The position numbers and the translations under genes were made by a program. DNA of 45,709 nucleotides from DATNPH01 sp036703315 (lineage in GTDB: Bacteria; Cyanobacteriota; Cyanobacteriia; Cyanobacteriales; Coleofasciculaceae): the NCBI GenBank assembly GCA_036703315.1, contig DATNPH010000137.1, positions 1-45,709 of the forward strand, in the 5' to 3' direction. The notes below the pieces were generated by a model. That model saw nothing but the letters and a program-made list of their open reading frames with translations. It was not told the DNA's origin and ran no database searches. Numbering within the stretch: position 1 is the first letter of the stretch; every line of letters begins with the position of its first letter. Below are positions 1 to 8,246 of this stretch, one piece after another.

Positions 1-1109
1 GTCAGGTACTGAGGGTTATCGGTCAGAAAAAAGCCAAGCCAGGAAAGGATGTGTACCTGACAATAGATTTGGATGTGCAGAAGGCAGCGGAGGCGGCTTT
101 AGGCGATCGCAAAGGGTCAATTGTCGCCCTCAACCCTACCACTGGTGCAGTACTCGGCATGGTCAGTCGTCCAGCGTTTGACCCAAATATTTTCTCCAAG
201 CGCATTACTCCAGACATCTGGAAGCAACTACAAGGCAAAGACCATCCCTTTGTCAACCGGAGTTTGCAAGGCTTTCCCCCCGCCAGTACGTTCAAAGTTG
301 TCACAGCAACAGCCGGCATGGAATCTGGCAAATTTTCTCCTGATACTGTCCTACAGACTTATGCAGCGCTGCAAGTTGGCGGAACTGCCTTTGGCGAGTG
401 GAACAATGCGGGATTTGGTCCGTTGGGATTTGTGGGGGCTTTGGCGATTAGCAGTAATACGTTTTTTGGTCAGATTGGCAGAGGCGTCGGCGGTCCAACT
501 CTAATTGATTGGACTCGTAGGTATGGCTTTGGTCAAAAGACGGGTATTGAATTGTCGGAAGAATCCCCCGGTTTCGTCGCCAATGATGCCTGGAAGCGAA
601 AGGCACTCAACTGGGAATGGACTGTTGGTGATACGGTTAATATGTCTATTGGTCAGGGGTTTACCCAAGCCACACCACTACAGTTAGCTGTGATGTTTGC
701 TACGCCAGCGAATGGAGGTTATCGAGTCAAGCCTCACCTACTTAAGGACGATGAGCAGTCGGAACGGTGGCGAGAGTCTTTGAAGTTGAAGTCAGAAACT
801 ATCAAGGTACTGCGAGAAGGACTGCGGCAAGTAGTGGCGGCTGGCACGGGTGCAGCTTTGAATGTGCCACATCTTCCATCAGTCGCCGGTAAAAGTGGGA
901 CGGCAGAAGCTCCTCCTGGAGAGGCTCACGCTTGGTTCGGAGCCTATGCACCTTTTGATAAACCAGAAATTGTGGTTGTGGCTTTTGCCGAACATTCTGG
1001 CGGCGGTGGCGGCAAAGTGGCAGGGCCGATGGTACGGCAGGTTATGGAGGCTTATTTTAAGAAAAAGCCAGCTCAACCCTCTCAAGATAAGCCAGTGAAT
1101 CAGAATTGA
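1..1109 (+). CDS. mrdA: Penicillin-binding protein 2, C-terminal part (5' end outside window)
   Basis: The reading frame is open from the first complete codon at position 3, so the gene starts upstream of the window. What remains is the transpeptidase domain of a class B penicillin-binding protein, which cross-links peptidoglycan during cell elongation. All three active-site motifs are visible: the SxxK box in PASTFKVVTA (catalytic Ser), the SxN box in AISSNTFFG, and the KSGT box in VAGKSGTAEAPP. The domain ends with the usual strand WFGAYAPF and a short polar, probably disordered tail. A GTG at 51 is internal and should not be taken as the start. The elongation-type (PBP2) call rests on the phrase LTIDLDVQKAAEAAL just upstream of the transpeptidase core. 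A FtsI-type paralog is less likely but cannot be excluded without the N-terminus. Confidence 0.88.
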   Translation, partial: QVLRVIGQKKAKPGKDVYLTIDLDVQKAAEAALGDRKGSIVALNPTTGAVLGMVSRPAFDPNIFSKRITPDIWKQLQGKDHPFVNRSLQGFPPASTFKVVTATAGMESGKFSPDTVLQTYAALQVGGTAFGEWNNAGFGPLGFVGALAISSNTFFGQIGRGVGGPTLIDWTRRYGFGQKTGIELSEESPGFVANDAWKRKALNWEWTVGDTVNMSIGQGFTQATPLQLAVMFATPANGGYRVKPHLLKDDEQSERWRESLKLKSETIKVLREGLRQVVAAGTGAALNVPHLPSVAGKSGTAEAPPGEAHAWFGAYAPFDKPEIVVVAFAEHSGGGGGKVAGPMVRQVMEAYFKKKPAQPSQDKPVNQN

Positions 1110-1341
1110 AGAACACGTTATGAGTTAAGCAAAACAGACGTTCATCAACGCGAGTACACAACACAGTATGGAAATCTATCTTTCTAATTCCCCACTTTCG
1201 ATCCGGAGAGTGCGAGCAGTCCAAAGGTGAAGCGGATCAAGTTCAGACAAAACTTCATCTTCTCAACGATCTCAATCGGGTGCAGTACGACTCAAGGCTC
1301 ATAATTGGGAAATCACCTAATCTTTGGGATTAGAAAGTTAG

Positions 1342-1611
1342 AATTATGGCTATTCTCTCATTGAAAATTCTCCCCAGTTACTGCAAGCGCTCTGTACAGC
1401 CCACTGGTATTAGCGAGGCACCGAGGCTGCGGGATACGGCTCCAACCTTAAAGCAAGTAGTGCCACATTGGGTAAGACAAAGCTTTATCAGTTATGCCAG
1501 GATCTGGAAAACATCGGCAGGGGCGGCACTACCATGGCGACACCAACGCGGGTGTCCCAGCTAGAGGCTGAGTATGAATAAGTTCAGGCAACTTTATAAA
1601 CGGAACGACAG
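1342..1611 (+). pseudogene. Decayed Hpt (histidine phosphotransfer) domain remnant
   Basis: The frame containing 1375 reads as a degenerate Hpt domain. It carries SPQLLQALCTAH, then SNLKASSATLGKTKLYQLC, then QDLENIGRGGTT and RVSQLEAEYE. This follows the order of Hpt domains at the C-terminus of cyanobacterial hybrid kinases, where the core motif is AHxLKSSSATLG. In-frame stops interrupt it at 1411 (TAG), 1579 and 1597 (TAA). The codon at the phospho-accepting His position is TCC (Ser). There is no start codon and no kinase upstream, so this looks like the tail of a deleted hybrid kinase. It ends just before the REC-GGDEF gene, which may once have been its partner. An overlapping 72-codon open frame in another register has no recognisable content. 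Confidence 0.75.
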
Positions 1612-1631
1612 TGAGATCAGCGATATCAAGC

Positions 1632-2636
1632 ATGAACGCAGTCTCTCTCCCCGAAAACCCACCAGTCATTCTGGTAGTGGATGACGATCAAATGACACGG
1701 CAATTATTACGCCGCGTTATGGAAAAAGAAGGCTATCAAGTTATTGAGGCAGCTAATGGTGAACAGGGTTTAGAAATGTACAAACGCCTCAAGCCGCATC
1801 TTGTCTTGTTAGATGCCTTGATGCCAGTAATGGACGGCTTTACTTGCTGTACCAAGCTGCAACGGCTTTCTCGTGAAAGCTCACTGGATGGTGAGGCTCT
1901 TACCGACACCAAAAGTTTAAGAGGCGCTTCCCCCACGCCAGTGCTGATGATTACCAATCTTAATGATTCAGAATCAGTAGACCGAGCATTTGCCGTCGGT
2001 GCTGTTGATTACGTCATGAAGCCGATTCACTTACCAGTCCTGCGCCAGCGGGTGCGACGTATCATTGAGCAGACTCAACTGTATCAAGAACTCAAGGTAG
2101 CCAACCTGGAGTTGCAGCGTCTTGCTGCTCTAGATGGACTGACAGGGGTAGCTAACCGGCGGCGATTTGATGAGTACCTTAATGATGAGTGGCAGCGCAT
2201 GGGACGAGAAAATTTGCCTTTGTCTCTCATTTTGGGTGACATCGACTTTTTTAAGAAATACAACGATACCTATGGTCATCAAGCTGGTGATGCTTGTTTA
2301 CGTCGAGTTGCCGATGCCCTACGCTTTTGCGCCAAGCGATCGGTCGATTTAGTGGCTCGGTACGGAGGTGAAGAATTTGCAGTGATTTTGCCTCACACTA
2401 CGGCTGAAGGAGCGTTTCAAGTCGGTGAAGAAATTCGGGCAGCTGTTGATACGTTAAAGATTTCCCATGCTCAGTCAACAGTGAGTGAATATGTCACTCT
2501 TAGTTTAGGCATTGCCTGTATGTACCCAATGGTAAGTACTTCACCCACCATGCTAATTGCAGTAGCTGACGCAGCGCTGTATCAAGCCAAAGCAGCAGGA
2601 CGCAATCAGTGCTTTCCCCAGATTCATACTTTCTAG
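1632..2636 (+). CDS. Response regulator with REC and GGDEF domains (diguanylate cyclase)
   Basis: The protein is predicted to make cyclic di-GMP from two GTP under control of a phosphorylated receiver domain. The N-terminal REC domain (about residues 10-150) has the acidic pocket LVVDDDQ, the phospho-acceptor Asp in HLVLLDALMP, and the conserved Lys in DYVMKPIH. An insertion of about 20 residues (SLDGEALTDTKSL region) lies before the fourth strand. The GGDEF domain (about 165-330) has DGLTGVANRR, the metal-binding DIDFFK and the active-site GGEEF. An RSVD inhibitory I-site lies five residues before GGEEF, so product feedback is expected. The ATG at 1632 is preferred over the GTG at 1611. The decayed Hpt remnant directly upstream suggests it lost its cognate phosphorelay partner and may now answer to another kinase. 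Confidence 0.9.
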   Translation: MNAVSLPENPPVILVVDDDQMTRQLLRRVMEKEGYQVIEAANGEQGLEMYKRLKPHLVLLDALMPVMDGFTCCTKLQRLSRESSLDGEALTDTKSLRGASPTPVLMITNLNDSESVDRAFAVGAVDYVMKPIHLPVLRQRVRRIIEQTQLYQELKVANLELQRLAALDGLTGVANRRRFDEYLNDEWQRMGRENLPLSLILGDIDFFKKYNDTYGHQAGDACLRRVADALRFCAKRSVDLVARYGGEEFAVILPHTTAEGAFQVGEEIRAAVDTLKISHAQSTVSEYVTLSLGIACMYPMVSTSPTMLIAVADAALYQAKAAGRNQCFPQIHTF

Positions 2637-3426
2637 TCTAGAAAATAGGGAACGGGGAACAGGGGAAGAAGGATTTTCATCCTTTGTTGTGTAGGAAGTT
2701 CATGGGCGTCTGTCTTGAACATAGGGACTGGGTTGAAATCCTCCCTTGGTCACGATCGCTCTTGAGTTCAGGCGCAAGTCTATCCCAACGGCGTCAACTC
2801 AAGTGTGGAGTATGAAGTATGAAACAACCCCCTAGATAAATTAAGGGGCTTGAAATGAGGCACCCATTATTAACTCGTCTGTACAGCTAGTCTAATTAGA
2901 TATTTCTTTTTCTATTCATAAATCAATTTAGTAGAGACGTGTCATGGCACGTCTCTACTAGTTATGGCTATACCCATGTGCGAACAATCGTCATGCGTGT
3001 GCGAAGTGCCCCTATCTCCTCTTCCCGAACCCAATCACTCAAAATTATTGCAGGATAACTGAACCTATTTAATAGTAAATTCAAGTACAAAAATCTAGAC
3101 TTACCCTAACAATCTACTGTTTAATTCAATTGATTGTGTGCCAGTTTAAAAACAGTCTACTGCAAAATCACAATTATTTACTGAGGTGATACTTCCGCTT
3201 GAATCTTATTCAAAACCATCATTATATCTACCATAAGATAGAGCTTAATTTTATTATAAACCCGTTTAAAAAGAATCTACAGTGTACAATATAGACTTTT
3301 TAAGCCTTTTTGAAAAAACCTTATTTGGTTAAAATTTTTCTCAATTCATTGGAACCTTTTGTTTCTTCCCAACGACTTTGTTAATAACAACGCAACGATA
3401 CACCCTACGTGTTGATGGAAGGAACT
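2637..3426. other. Long intergenic region with a hairpin repeat and A/T-rich leader
   Basis: About 790 bp without a convincing gene. The left part has low-complexity spacer and a possible transposase trace on the minus strand (2700-2795). A perfect palindromic repeat lies at 2929-2960. From 3061 the sequence is strongly A/T-rich and probably holds the promoter of the barrel-like protein gene. A 20-bp motif occurs twice there, exactly 120 bp apart (3141-3160 and 3261-3280, 17 of 20 identical). A third short match, AACAATCTACTGT, is at 3108-3120. A TACAAT hexamer at 3285-3290 could serve as a -10 box, but no matching -35 box is clear. Confidence 0.5.
2929..2960. repeat. Palindromic REP-like hairpin (13-bp perfect arms)
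   Basis: The left arm TAGTAGAGACGTG (2929-2941) and right arm CACGTCTCTACTA (2948-2960) are perfect reverse complements around a 6-base loop. The GTAGAGACG...CGTCTCTAC pattern is of a kind often scattered between genes in filamentous cyanobacteria (from memory). It is not followed by a T-run, so it is more likely a dispersed repeat than a terminator. Confidence 0.7.
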
Positions 3427-3963
3427 ATGAAATCCACACTTAAGTCTATTGTCACCATTTCTGCTTTAGCTGTTACTATCATTGTTCCAGCTTTACTATC
3501 GGCGAGTAGTGCTTCAGCTCAAGAAAAACAAAAAGGAACAGATGCTAGCTATGTCGGTGCTGGCGTTGCTGCTGGTGTCACCAATGGTGGACAAAATGGA
3601 GATGCTGCAACCTTAGGTGGCAATATCTCTGGTCGTTTCGCGGCTCCAAACGTACCCGTTTCTGTACGGGGTTCTGTACTATTTAGTGATGAAACCAGTG
3701 CCATCATACCGATGGTTTCCTATGATGTCCCTGTCGCTAAAAACACCAATGTCTACGTCGGCGCAGGCTATTCTTTTGTAGAATCCCAAGGCAAACCGAC
3801 TCCTCTAGGTAACAAGAATGCTCCCGTCGTAGCCGTGGGTGCTGAAACACAGGTTGGTCAAAATGTTGTTCTCTATGGAGACACTAAGTTAGGCATCAAT
3901 GCTTACCAAAACAGCCCAGCCTCAGCTGTTAGTTTCCAAGCTGGTGCAGGCATTAAATTTTAA
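3427..3963 (+). CDS. Small secreted beta-barrel-like outer membrane protein
   Basis: A 178-residue protein with a clear Sec signal peptide: basic MKSTLKS, a hydrophobic run, then SASAQ as the likely cleavage site. The mature part alternates short hydrophobic or aromatic strands with turns rich in Gly, Asn and Pro (for example YVGAGVAAGV, NVYVGAGYSF, VVLYGDTKLG). It ends in GAGIKF. A terminal Phe after alternating residues is the usual beta-barrel assembly signal, so a small outer-membrane barrel is likely. I cannot name a family or function. The ATG at 3427, with a purine-rich GGAAGGAA upstream, is preferred over GTG 3409 or ATG 3415. The gene is isolated, with a long A/T-rich leader and a candidate terminator downstream. 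Confidence 0.75.
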   Translation: MKSTLKSIVTISALAVTIIVPALLSASSASAQEKQKGTDASYVGAGVAAGVTNGGQNGDAATLGGNISGRFAAPNVPVSVRGSVLFSDETSAIIPMVSYDVPVAKNTNVYVGAGYSFVESQGKPTPLGNKNAPVVAVGAETQVGQNVVLYGDTKLGINAYQNSPASAVSFQAGAGIKF

Positions 3964-4024
3964 GAAAGTTATCAGCTTTTTAGGTTAGGGCTTTAAATAG
4001 AGGTTCTTCGTTCTAACTGAACAG

Positions 4025-4050
4025 GGGACAAGCTTTTCAAAGCTTGTCTC
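4025..4050 (+). terminator. Candidate transcription terminator hairpin after the barrel-like gene
   Basis: GACAAGCTTT (4027-4036) and AAAGCTTGTC (4039-4048) form a 10-bp perfect stem that can be extended outward. The following TTCCGTT is only weakly T-rich, so termination strength is uncertain. Confidence 0.5.
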
Positions 4051-4069
4051 TTCCGTTATGGAATTTGAA

Positions 4070-4109
4070 TTATAGACTATTGATTACGGCAGTAATCAAT
4101 AGTCTATAA
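4070..4109. repeat. 17-bp perfect inverted repeat with 6-base loop
   Basis: TTATAGACTATTGATTA (4070-4086) and its exact reverse complement (4093-4109) flank CGGCAG. The long, perfect, A/T-rich stem lies between genes on opposite strands. It could be a bidirectional terminator or a small mobile palindrome. No U-tract is needed for the first role if the A/T-rich arm supplies it. Confidence 0.7.
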
Positions 4110-4218
4110 CTGCTGAGTCATTCCTTAACTAAGGAAATGCTAAAAACAGCATACTGAAGAGTCTTAGTATCAGGAGTTGACAATATCAACGATATTGATT
4201 AGCTCTTCAGCAATTTGT

Positions 4219-4416
4219 TTAATCAATAACACTAATCCAACCTCGCCGAGAGGCATGAAGTATACGTTTAACGAGGCGATTGTGTTGAGAGTTTAGTGAA
4301 GAACTCAACTTAATCGCTTGGATCTGAAGTAAGTGAGCGCGAGAAATTTTACGAGAACAAAGAGATTGACTATATATCTCTTCGAGAGGTGTAGAGTGTT
4401 CACTTAAACTGCGCAT
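4219..4416 (-). CDS. Small conserved-looking cyanobacterial hypothetical protein
   Basis: A 65-residue frame starting at ATG 4416. The sequence has an N-terminal TPLEEIYSQSL, a middle ISRAHLLQIQAIKL, and ends NRLVKRILHASRRGWISVID. The ending resembles a family of 60-75 residue cyanobacterial proteins with a (I/L)(D/K)RLL..xRRGxLxVVD C-terminal motif, so I think it is real rather than a chance frame. No enzymatic motif is present and the function is unknown. It may be a small DNA- or protein-binding factor, but that is a guess. It is transcribed toward the 17-bp inverted repeat at 4070-4109, which could end its transcript. Confidence 0.55.
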   Translation of the reverse strand: MRSLSEHSTPLEEIYSQSLCSRKISRAHLLQIQAIKLSSSLNSQHNRLVKRILHASRRGWISVID

Positions 4417-4831
4417 AATTAAACTGACTAATGCTAGGCTTTAAAACTGGGTGCGTTTTTGCTTTTATATACTCAGATTTTAAAAAATACGTACAGGAAA
4501 GACTTCTATCATCAGAGAGATTTAGTGAGTAGGATGCCTGAAACAATATAAAACAATCCAATTAGGTAACTAAGCATTTATCACTAGATGATTGAAGTGC
4601 TGAGTCCACCCACGATCGCTTAGGCTCACCATTTCAGTAAGATGTAGAAGTGAAGATGATGCCAAGGGCATCAGGTTTATAAGTTAAATGGCTAATGGTT
4701 CTTGTACGGATTTTTAGGATTTTTAAAGCGTTCATATAGATTAGTCACGATAGGATTAGGATAGAATATTCTCCTAAATCTCCATCGAGTTTTTGGTAAT
4801 TAAAGTTCACTTGTTCAGGCTTGTAGCTCAA
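4417..4831. other. Intergenic region upstream of sulfite reductase
   Basis: About 415 bp between the divergent small hypothetical gene and sir, so promoters for both probably lie here. I see no clear regulator-binding palindrome. A TAGAAT hexamer near 4762 is a possible -10 element for sir, with no obvious -35 partner. Confidence 0.4.
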
Positions 4832-6835
4832 ATGGTTAAATCTCAGACATCCCCAGTCCGCAACCCTTCGCCAAAGACAGATGTCCCCAAACTTTCTAAG
4901 GTCGAAGGAATTAAACAACGTAGCAACTACTTGCGTGAACCGGTGGCGACTGAGTTGCTGCAAGATACGACTCACTTTACAGATGACGCTATTCAAGTCC
5001 TGAAGTTTCACGGCTCTTACCAGCAGGACAACCGGGATAATCGAGTCAAGGGACAGGAAAAAGACTACCAGTTCATGTTGCGTACTCGTAGTCCCGGTGG
5101 GTTTATACCACCAGAGCTGTATCTTACCCTCGATCGCCTCTCTGAAGACTATGGCAACCACACTCTAAGGGCTACCACTCGCCAAGGCTTTCAGATTCAT
5201 GGCATTGTGAAGAAGAATTTGAAGGCGGCTATAGGTTCAATTATCCGCAGTATGGGGTCAACGCTAGGGGCTTGTGGCGATATCAACCGCAATGTTATGG
5301 CTCCTCCGGCTCCTTACAAGAATCGACCAGAGTATAAATATGCCTGGGAGTATGCCGATAATATTGCTGACCTCCTGAGTCCTCAAACCGGTGCTTATTA
5401 CGAGATTTGGCTGGATGGCGAAAAAGCAATTAGCGCCCAAGAAAACCCGGAAGTAAAGGCAGCACGGCAGCGTAATATCAACGGTACCCACTTGGCTGAT
5501 ACAGAGGAACCTCTTTACGGGGAACGCTACATGCCCCGGAAATTTAAGGTGTGCGTAACGGTGCCGGGAGATAACTCGGTAGACCTCTACACGCAAGATG
5601 TCAGCTTGGTCGTGATTACCAATGACAAGGGAGAACTTGAAGGATTTAATGTGCTTGCGGGTGGGGGTCTAGGTCGCACTCACAATAAAGAAGATACGTT
5701 TGCTCGGATGGCAGACGCGATTGGCTATGTGTCGAAGGATGATGTCTACGATTTGGTGAAGGCGATTGTCGCGACGCAACGGGATTATGGCGATCGCGTT
5801 GACCGCCGTCATGCCAGAATGAAATACCTGCTGAATGATTGGGGTGTCGAGAAGTTCCGAGAAACGGTTGAAGGATACTTCGGCAAAAAGATTGCTGCCT
5901 ATAAACCTCTGCCCTCGTTCAAGTACCACGATTACCTGGGATGGAATGAGCAAGGAGACGGCAAGCTATTCCTGGGGGTTTCCATTGAGAATGGTCGGAT
6001 TAAAGATGAAGGGACTTTCCGACTGAGAACAGCTCTGCGGGAAATAATCAAAGAATTTGCCTTGCCCATGCGGCTGACGGCAAACCACAATATTCTCATT
6101 TATGAGATTGAACCCTCACAACAGTTAACGATTCAGCAGATTCTTGACCGACACGGTGTTCATATCTCACCAGAGGGTATTGAACCCTTAGCGCGTTATT
6201 CAATGGCGTGCCCAGCACTACCGACTTGTGGTTTGGCAATTACGGAGTCAGAACGGGCACTTCCTGGCATAATTGAGCGGATTCGGACACTCTTGGATAA
6301 ACTGGGTTTGCAAAATGAACATTTTGTGATACGTTCCACGGGTTGTCCTAATGGCTGTGCTAGACCTTACATGGCAGAATTGGGGTTGGTTGGAAGTGCG
6401 CCGGAGAGTTATCAGGTTTGGCTGGGAGGAACGCCTAATCAGACACGGTTAGCACAACCGTATACGGATCGGATGCCGATTCATGAGATGGAATCGTTCC
6501 TGGAACCAATTTTTGTTTACTTCAAAGAGGAACGGGAAGCTGGCGAGAGTTTTGGTGATTTTTGCGATCGCGTCGGCTTTGATGCCATCCGCGAGTTTAC
6601 AGTTGTCTACGAGTCTCCAAAACTAGACGAGCAGTCCGATACGGGCTTAGTCAATGAGGTTGTGATACCAGAGCCATCGACAACACTACTTAGCGGTAAG
6701 GTTCGTTATCGGATTGGTGTACGTGATGAACTCTACAAGCGTGTTAAGGAAGCAGCAAAGGAGCAAGGTAAGAGTATGACTCAGCTTACAACGGAAGCTC
6801 TAGAAGCTTACTTAAAGGGAAATCCCGACGCCTAA
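4832..6835 (+). CDS. sir: Ferredoxin-dependent sulfite reductase with C-terminal RHH-like tail
   Basis: Reduces sulfite to sulfide with six electrons from ferredoxin, using siroheme coupled to a [4Fe-4S] cluster, for cysteine synthesis. The N-terminal half contains the substrate-site stretch FMLRTRSPGG, followed by LRATTRQGFQIHGI. The cluster cysteines are at CPALPTC and, about 40 residues on, GCPNGC. The opening KVEGIKQRSNYLREP and long N-terminal half favour sulfite over nitrite reductase. The ATG at 4832 is chosen, giving 667 residues. After the normal C-terminus, the last 45 or so residues read VRYRIGVRDELYKRVKEA then MTQLTTEALEAYL. This is a strand-helix-helix pattern like ribbon-helix-helix DNA-binding proteins. 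A rhodanese pseudogene lies downstream on the opposite strand, another trace of sulfur metabolism. Confidence 0.93.
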   Translation: MVKSQTSPVRNPSPKTDVPKLSKVEGIKQRSNYLREPVATELLQDTTHFTDDAIQVLKFHGSYQQDNRDNRVKGQEKDYQFMLRTRSPGGFIPPELYLTLDRLSEDYGNHTLRATTRQGFQIHGIVKKNLKAAIGSIIRSMGSTLGACGDINRNVMAPPAPYKNRPEYKYAWEYADNIADLLSPQTGAYYEIWLDGEKAISAQENPEVKAARQRNINGTHLADTEEPLYGERYMPRKFKVCVTVPGDNSVDLYTQDVSLVVITNDKGELEGFNVLAGGGLGRTHNKEDTFARMADAIGYVSKDDVYDLVKAIVATQRDYGDRVDRRHARMKYLLNDWGVEKFRETVEGYFGKKIAAYKPLPSFKYHDYLGWNEQGDGKLFLGVSIENGRIKDEGTFRLRTALREIIKEFALPMRLTANHNILIYEIEPSQQLTIQQILDRHGVHISPEGIEPLARYSMACPALPTCGLAITESERALPGIIERIRTLLDKLGLQNEHFVIRSTGCPNGCARPYMAELGLVGSAPESYQVWLGGTPNQTRLAQPYTDRMPIHEMESFLEPIFVYFKEEREAGESFGDFCDRVGFDAIREFTVVYESPKLDEQSDTGLVNEVVIPEPSTTLLSGKVRYRIGVRDELYKRVKEAAKEQGKSMTQLTTEALEAYLKGNPDA

Positions 6836-6858
6836 TCAATTTAAAACTTAGCTGTGTT

Positions 6859-6895
6859 GCCACCGATTTTCAGATAATCGGTGGCAGCTTTTTTA
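6859..6895 (+). terminator. Rho-independent terminator after sir
   Basis: GCCACCGATT (6859-6868) pairs with AATCGGTGGC (6876-6885) around a 7-base loop, followed by AGCTTTTTTA. This is a classic stem plus T-run 24 bases after the sir stop. A close relative of the same hairpin ends the histidine kinase gene at 9807-9845. Confidence 0.9.
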
Positions 6896-6924
6896 GGTTG
6901 TTTGACACTCTGCGCCCTATAAGG

Positions 6925-7350
6925 GCGAAGATTCTTCGCTCAATGACTCAACTTGCTTAAGCAGGATTGCTCCAGCCAAAGCAGAGAATAAATACTTCAA
7001 GACAAACCAAGTATGTCCCGATCGCGCGCGCTCCAATGGCGCAGTAGGTAATCGCTTCTTTGTCTGCGGTGATGCCCTTGGTGCCGTAGAGTGATTGCAA
7101 TTCCTCAATCGGTCTGAAAGTCTGATCGTCGTTCAAGGCAGTTCATCATAAACAGGCATCGCTCCTGGGATGTGCCCTGCGCGTTCGGTTCCTTCCGGAG
7201 GTTTGTCATAGAACCATTCGCCACTATACTCTTGGGGCGTTTGCACATCCACTAAACACGCGATCGAGCCGTCGAAGTGTCAATCAGGACTTCAGGATGC
7301 GCGTACTGAGATTAATGACATGGGGTGTTCCTTCTAGCTCTGCAACTGTG
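6925..7350 (-). pseudogene. Rhodanese-family sulfurtransferase pseudogene
   Basis: On the minus strand, successive frames read as the second half of a two-domain thiosulfate or mercaptopyruvate sulfurtransferase. The pieces are EVLIDTSTARSRV; CLVDVQTPQEYSGEWFYDKP; GTERAGHIPGAMPVYDELP; ELQSLYGTKGITADKEAI; then the active-site loop TYCAIGARSGHTWFVLKYL. The catalytic Cys codon is still present. At least three frameshifts and a stop (around 7285, 7265, 7138 and 7020) break it. The end after KYL has drifted from the expected NYDGSWxEW ending. The N-terminal rhodanese domain is missing. Sulfurtransferases handle sulfane sulfur, so its place next to sir is suggestive, but the gene is dead. Confidence 0.8.
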
Positions 7351-7418
7351 CTGAAGCTAGAGTAGAGTTGATGCCCTAACCCCGCCTAGACATTTATCGG
7401 GTACACTTTCTAGCAACG

Positions 7419-8114
7419 ATGATGGCGAATTCTTTGCAATCTTTATTTCAAGCGATCGCCAACGCTCGTGATGAGCAAGAGCTACGACGGCATGTTCTGG
7501 TTAGAGCTAGTGAGTATTTTGTTGCCCAACGTTGGGGGCTTTTTTTCTTTGATCAGTCTCCCCTTGTAGAGACAACGATTCAAGGCATTGTTAAATTAGC
7601 TTCCTCAATAGAACATAATCCAGTCTTGCACTATTTGGTTGAGCACCATGCCCCAGTTCACGAAGAATTGGTGTTACCTCCTGGGGTATGGCAGATGATT
7701 TGCCCGCGCTCTGACCATGGACATGTAATGGCTGGACCAATTGTCAACAATGGTTGCCTTGTTGGGTCCGTTGGCTTTACCCGCGATCAAGAGCGTCCTG
7801 CCTTCAATGCTCAGGAGCTTGCTGACCTAAGTGCCCTCTGCCTTCATCTGTCAACCAAGCTAGCAACAATGCAGTTGCAACCAACCGGATTTAATTCTCC
7901 CAATATCAATCGTTTAACACCGCGTGAAATTCAAATTGCCGAACTGGTAGCCCAAGGGTTAACTAATTCTGAAATTGGCACAAAAATTTGGATTACAGAA
8001 AACTCCGTTAAGCAAGCCCTAAAACGGATGTTCCGCAAGCTTGAGGTTTCATCTCGCGCCGAGATGGTAGCACGGCTCTCTATTAGGTTGGGTTCAGATA
8101 CTCCAAGCAATTGA
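7419..8114 (+). CDS. LuxR-family regulator with N-terminal GAF-like sensor domain
   Basis: A 231-residue transcription factor. Residues about 10-150 form a GAF-like domain (LRRHVLVRASEYF, RWGLFFFDQSP, VAGPIVNNGCLVGSVGF-like pattern) that probably binds a small ligand or chromophore. Residues about 165-225 are a LuxR-type helix-turn-helix: RLTPREIQIAELVAQGLTN, SEIGTKIWITENSVKQALKR, then LEVSSRAEMVARL. There is no receiver domain, so it is not a two-component regulator itself. Two adjacent ATGs (7419, 7422) could start it. The sensor histidine kinase starts about 130 bp downstream on the same strand. They may be co-transcribed, but the gap and the kinase's lack of a cognate receiver make direct signalling between them uncertain. 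Confidence 0.88.
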   Translation: MMANSLQSLFQAIANARDEQELRRHVLVRASEYFVAQRWGLFFFDQSPLVETTIQGIVKLASSIEHNPVLHYLVEHHAPVHEELVLPPGVWQMICPRSDHGHVMAGPIVNNGCLVGSVGFTRDQERPAFNAQELADLSALCLHLSTKLATMQLQPTGFNSPNINRLTPREIQIAELVAQGLTNSEIGTKIWITENSVKQALKRMFRKLEVSSRAEMVARLSIRLGSDTPSN

Positions 8115-8246
8115 ATTACCTACCCTTAAACTTATCTATCGGGTCTTGCTGTTGACTTGTGAAAGCATTGTGCACTGCCTTAAGGAGGATGCCATATTTA
8201 CACAGATTGAAATAGATTTTTAATTTATAGAATTGTGACCTACAGC

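Noticed and set aside
1346..1564. 72-codon plus-strand frame
   Set aside because: It overlaps the Hpt remnant in another register. Its composition is not protein-like, and the Hpt reading explains the sequence better.
4745..5161. 138-codon minus-strand frame over the start of sir
   Set aside because: It is antisense to the well-supported sir gene, with no motif or leader of its own.
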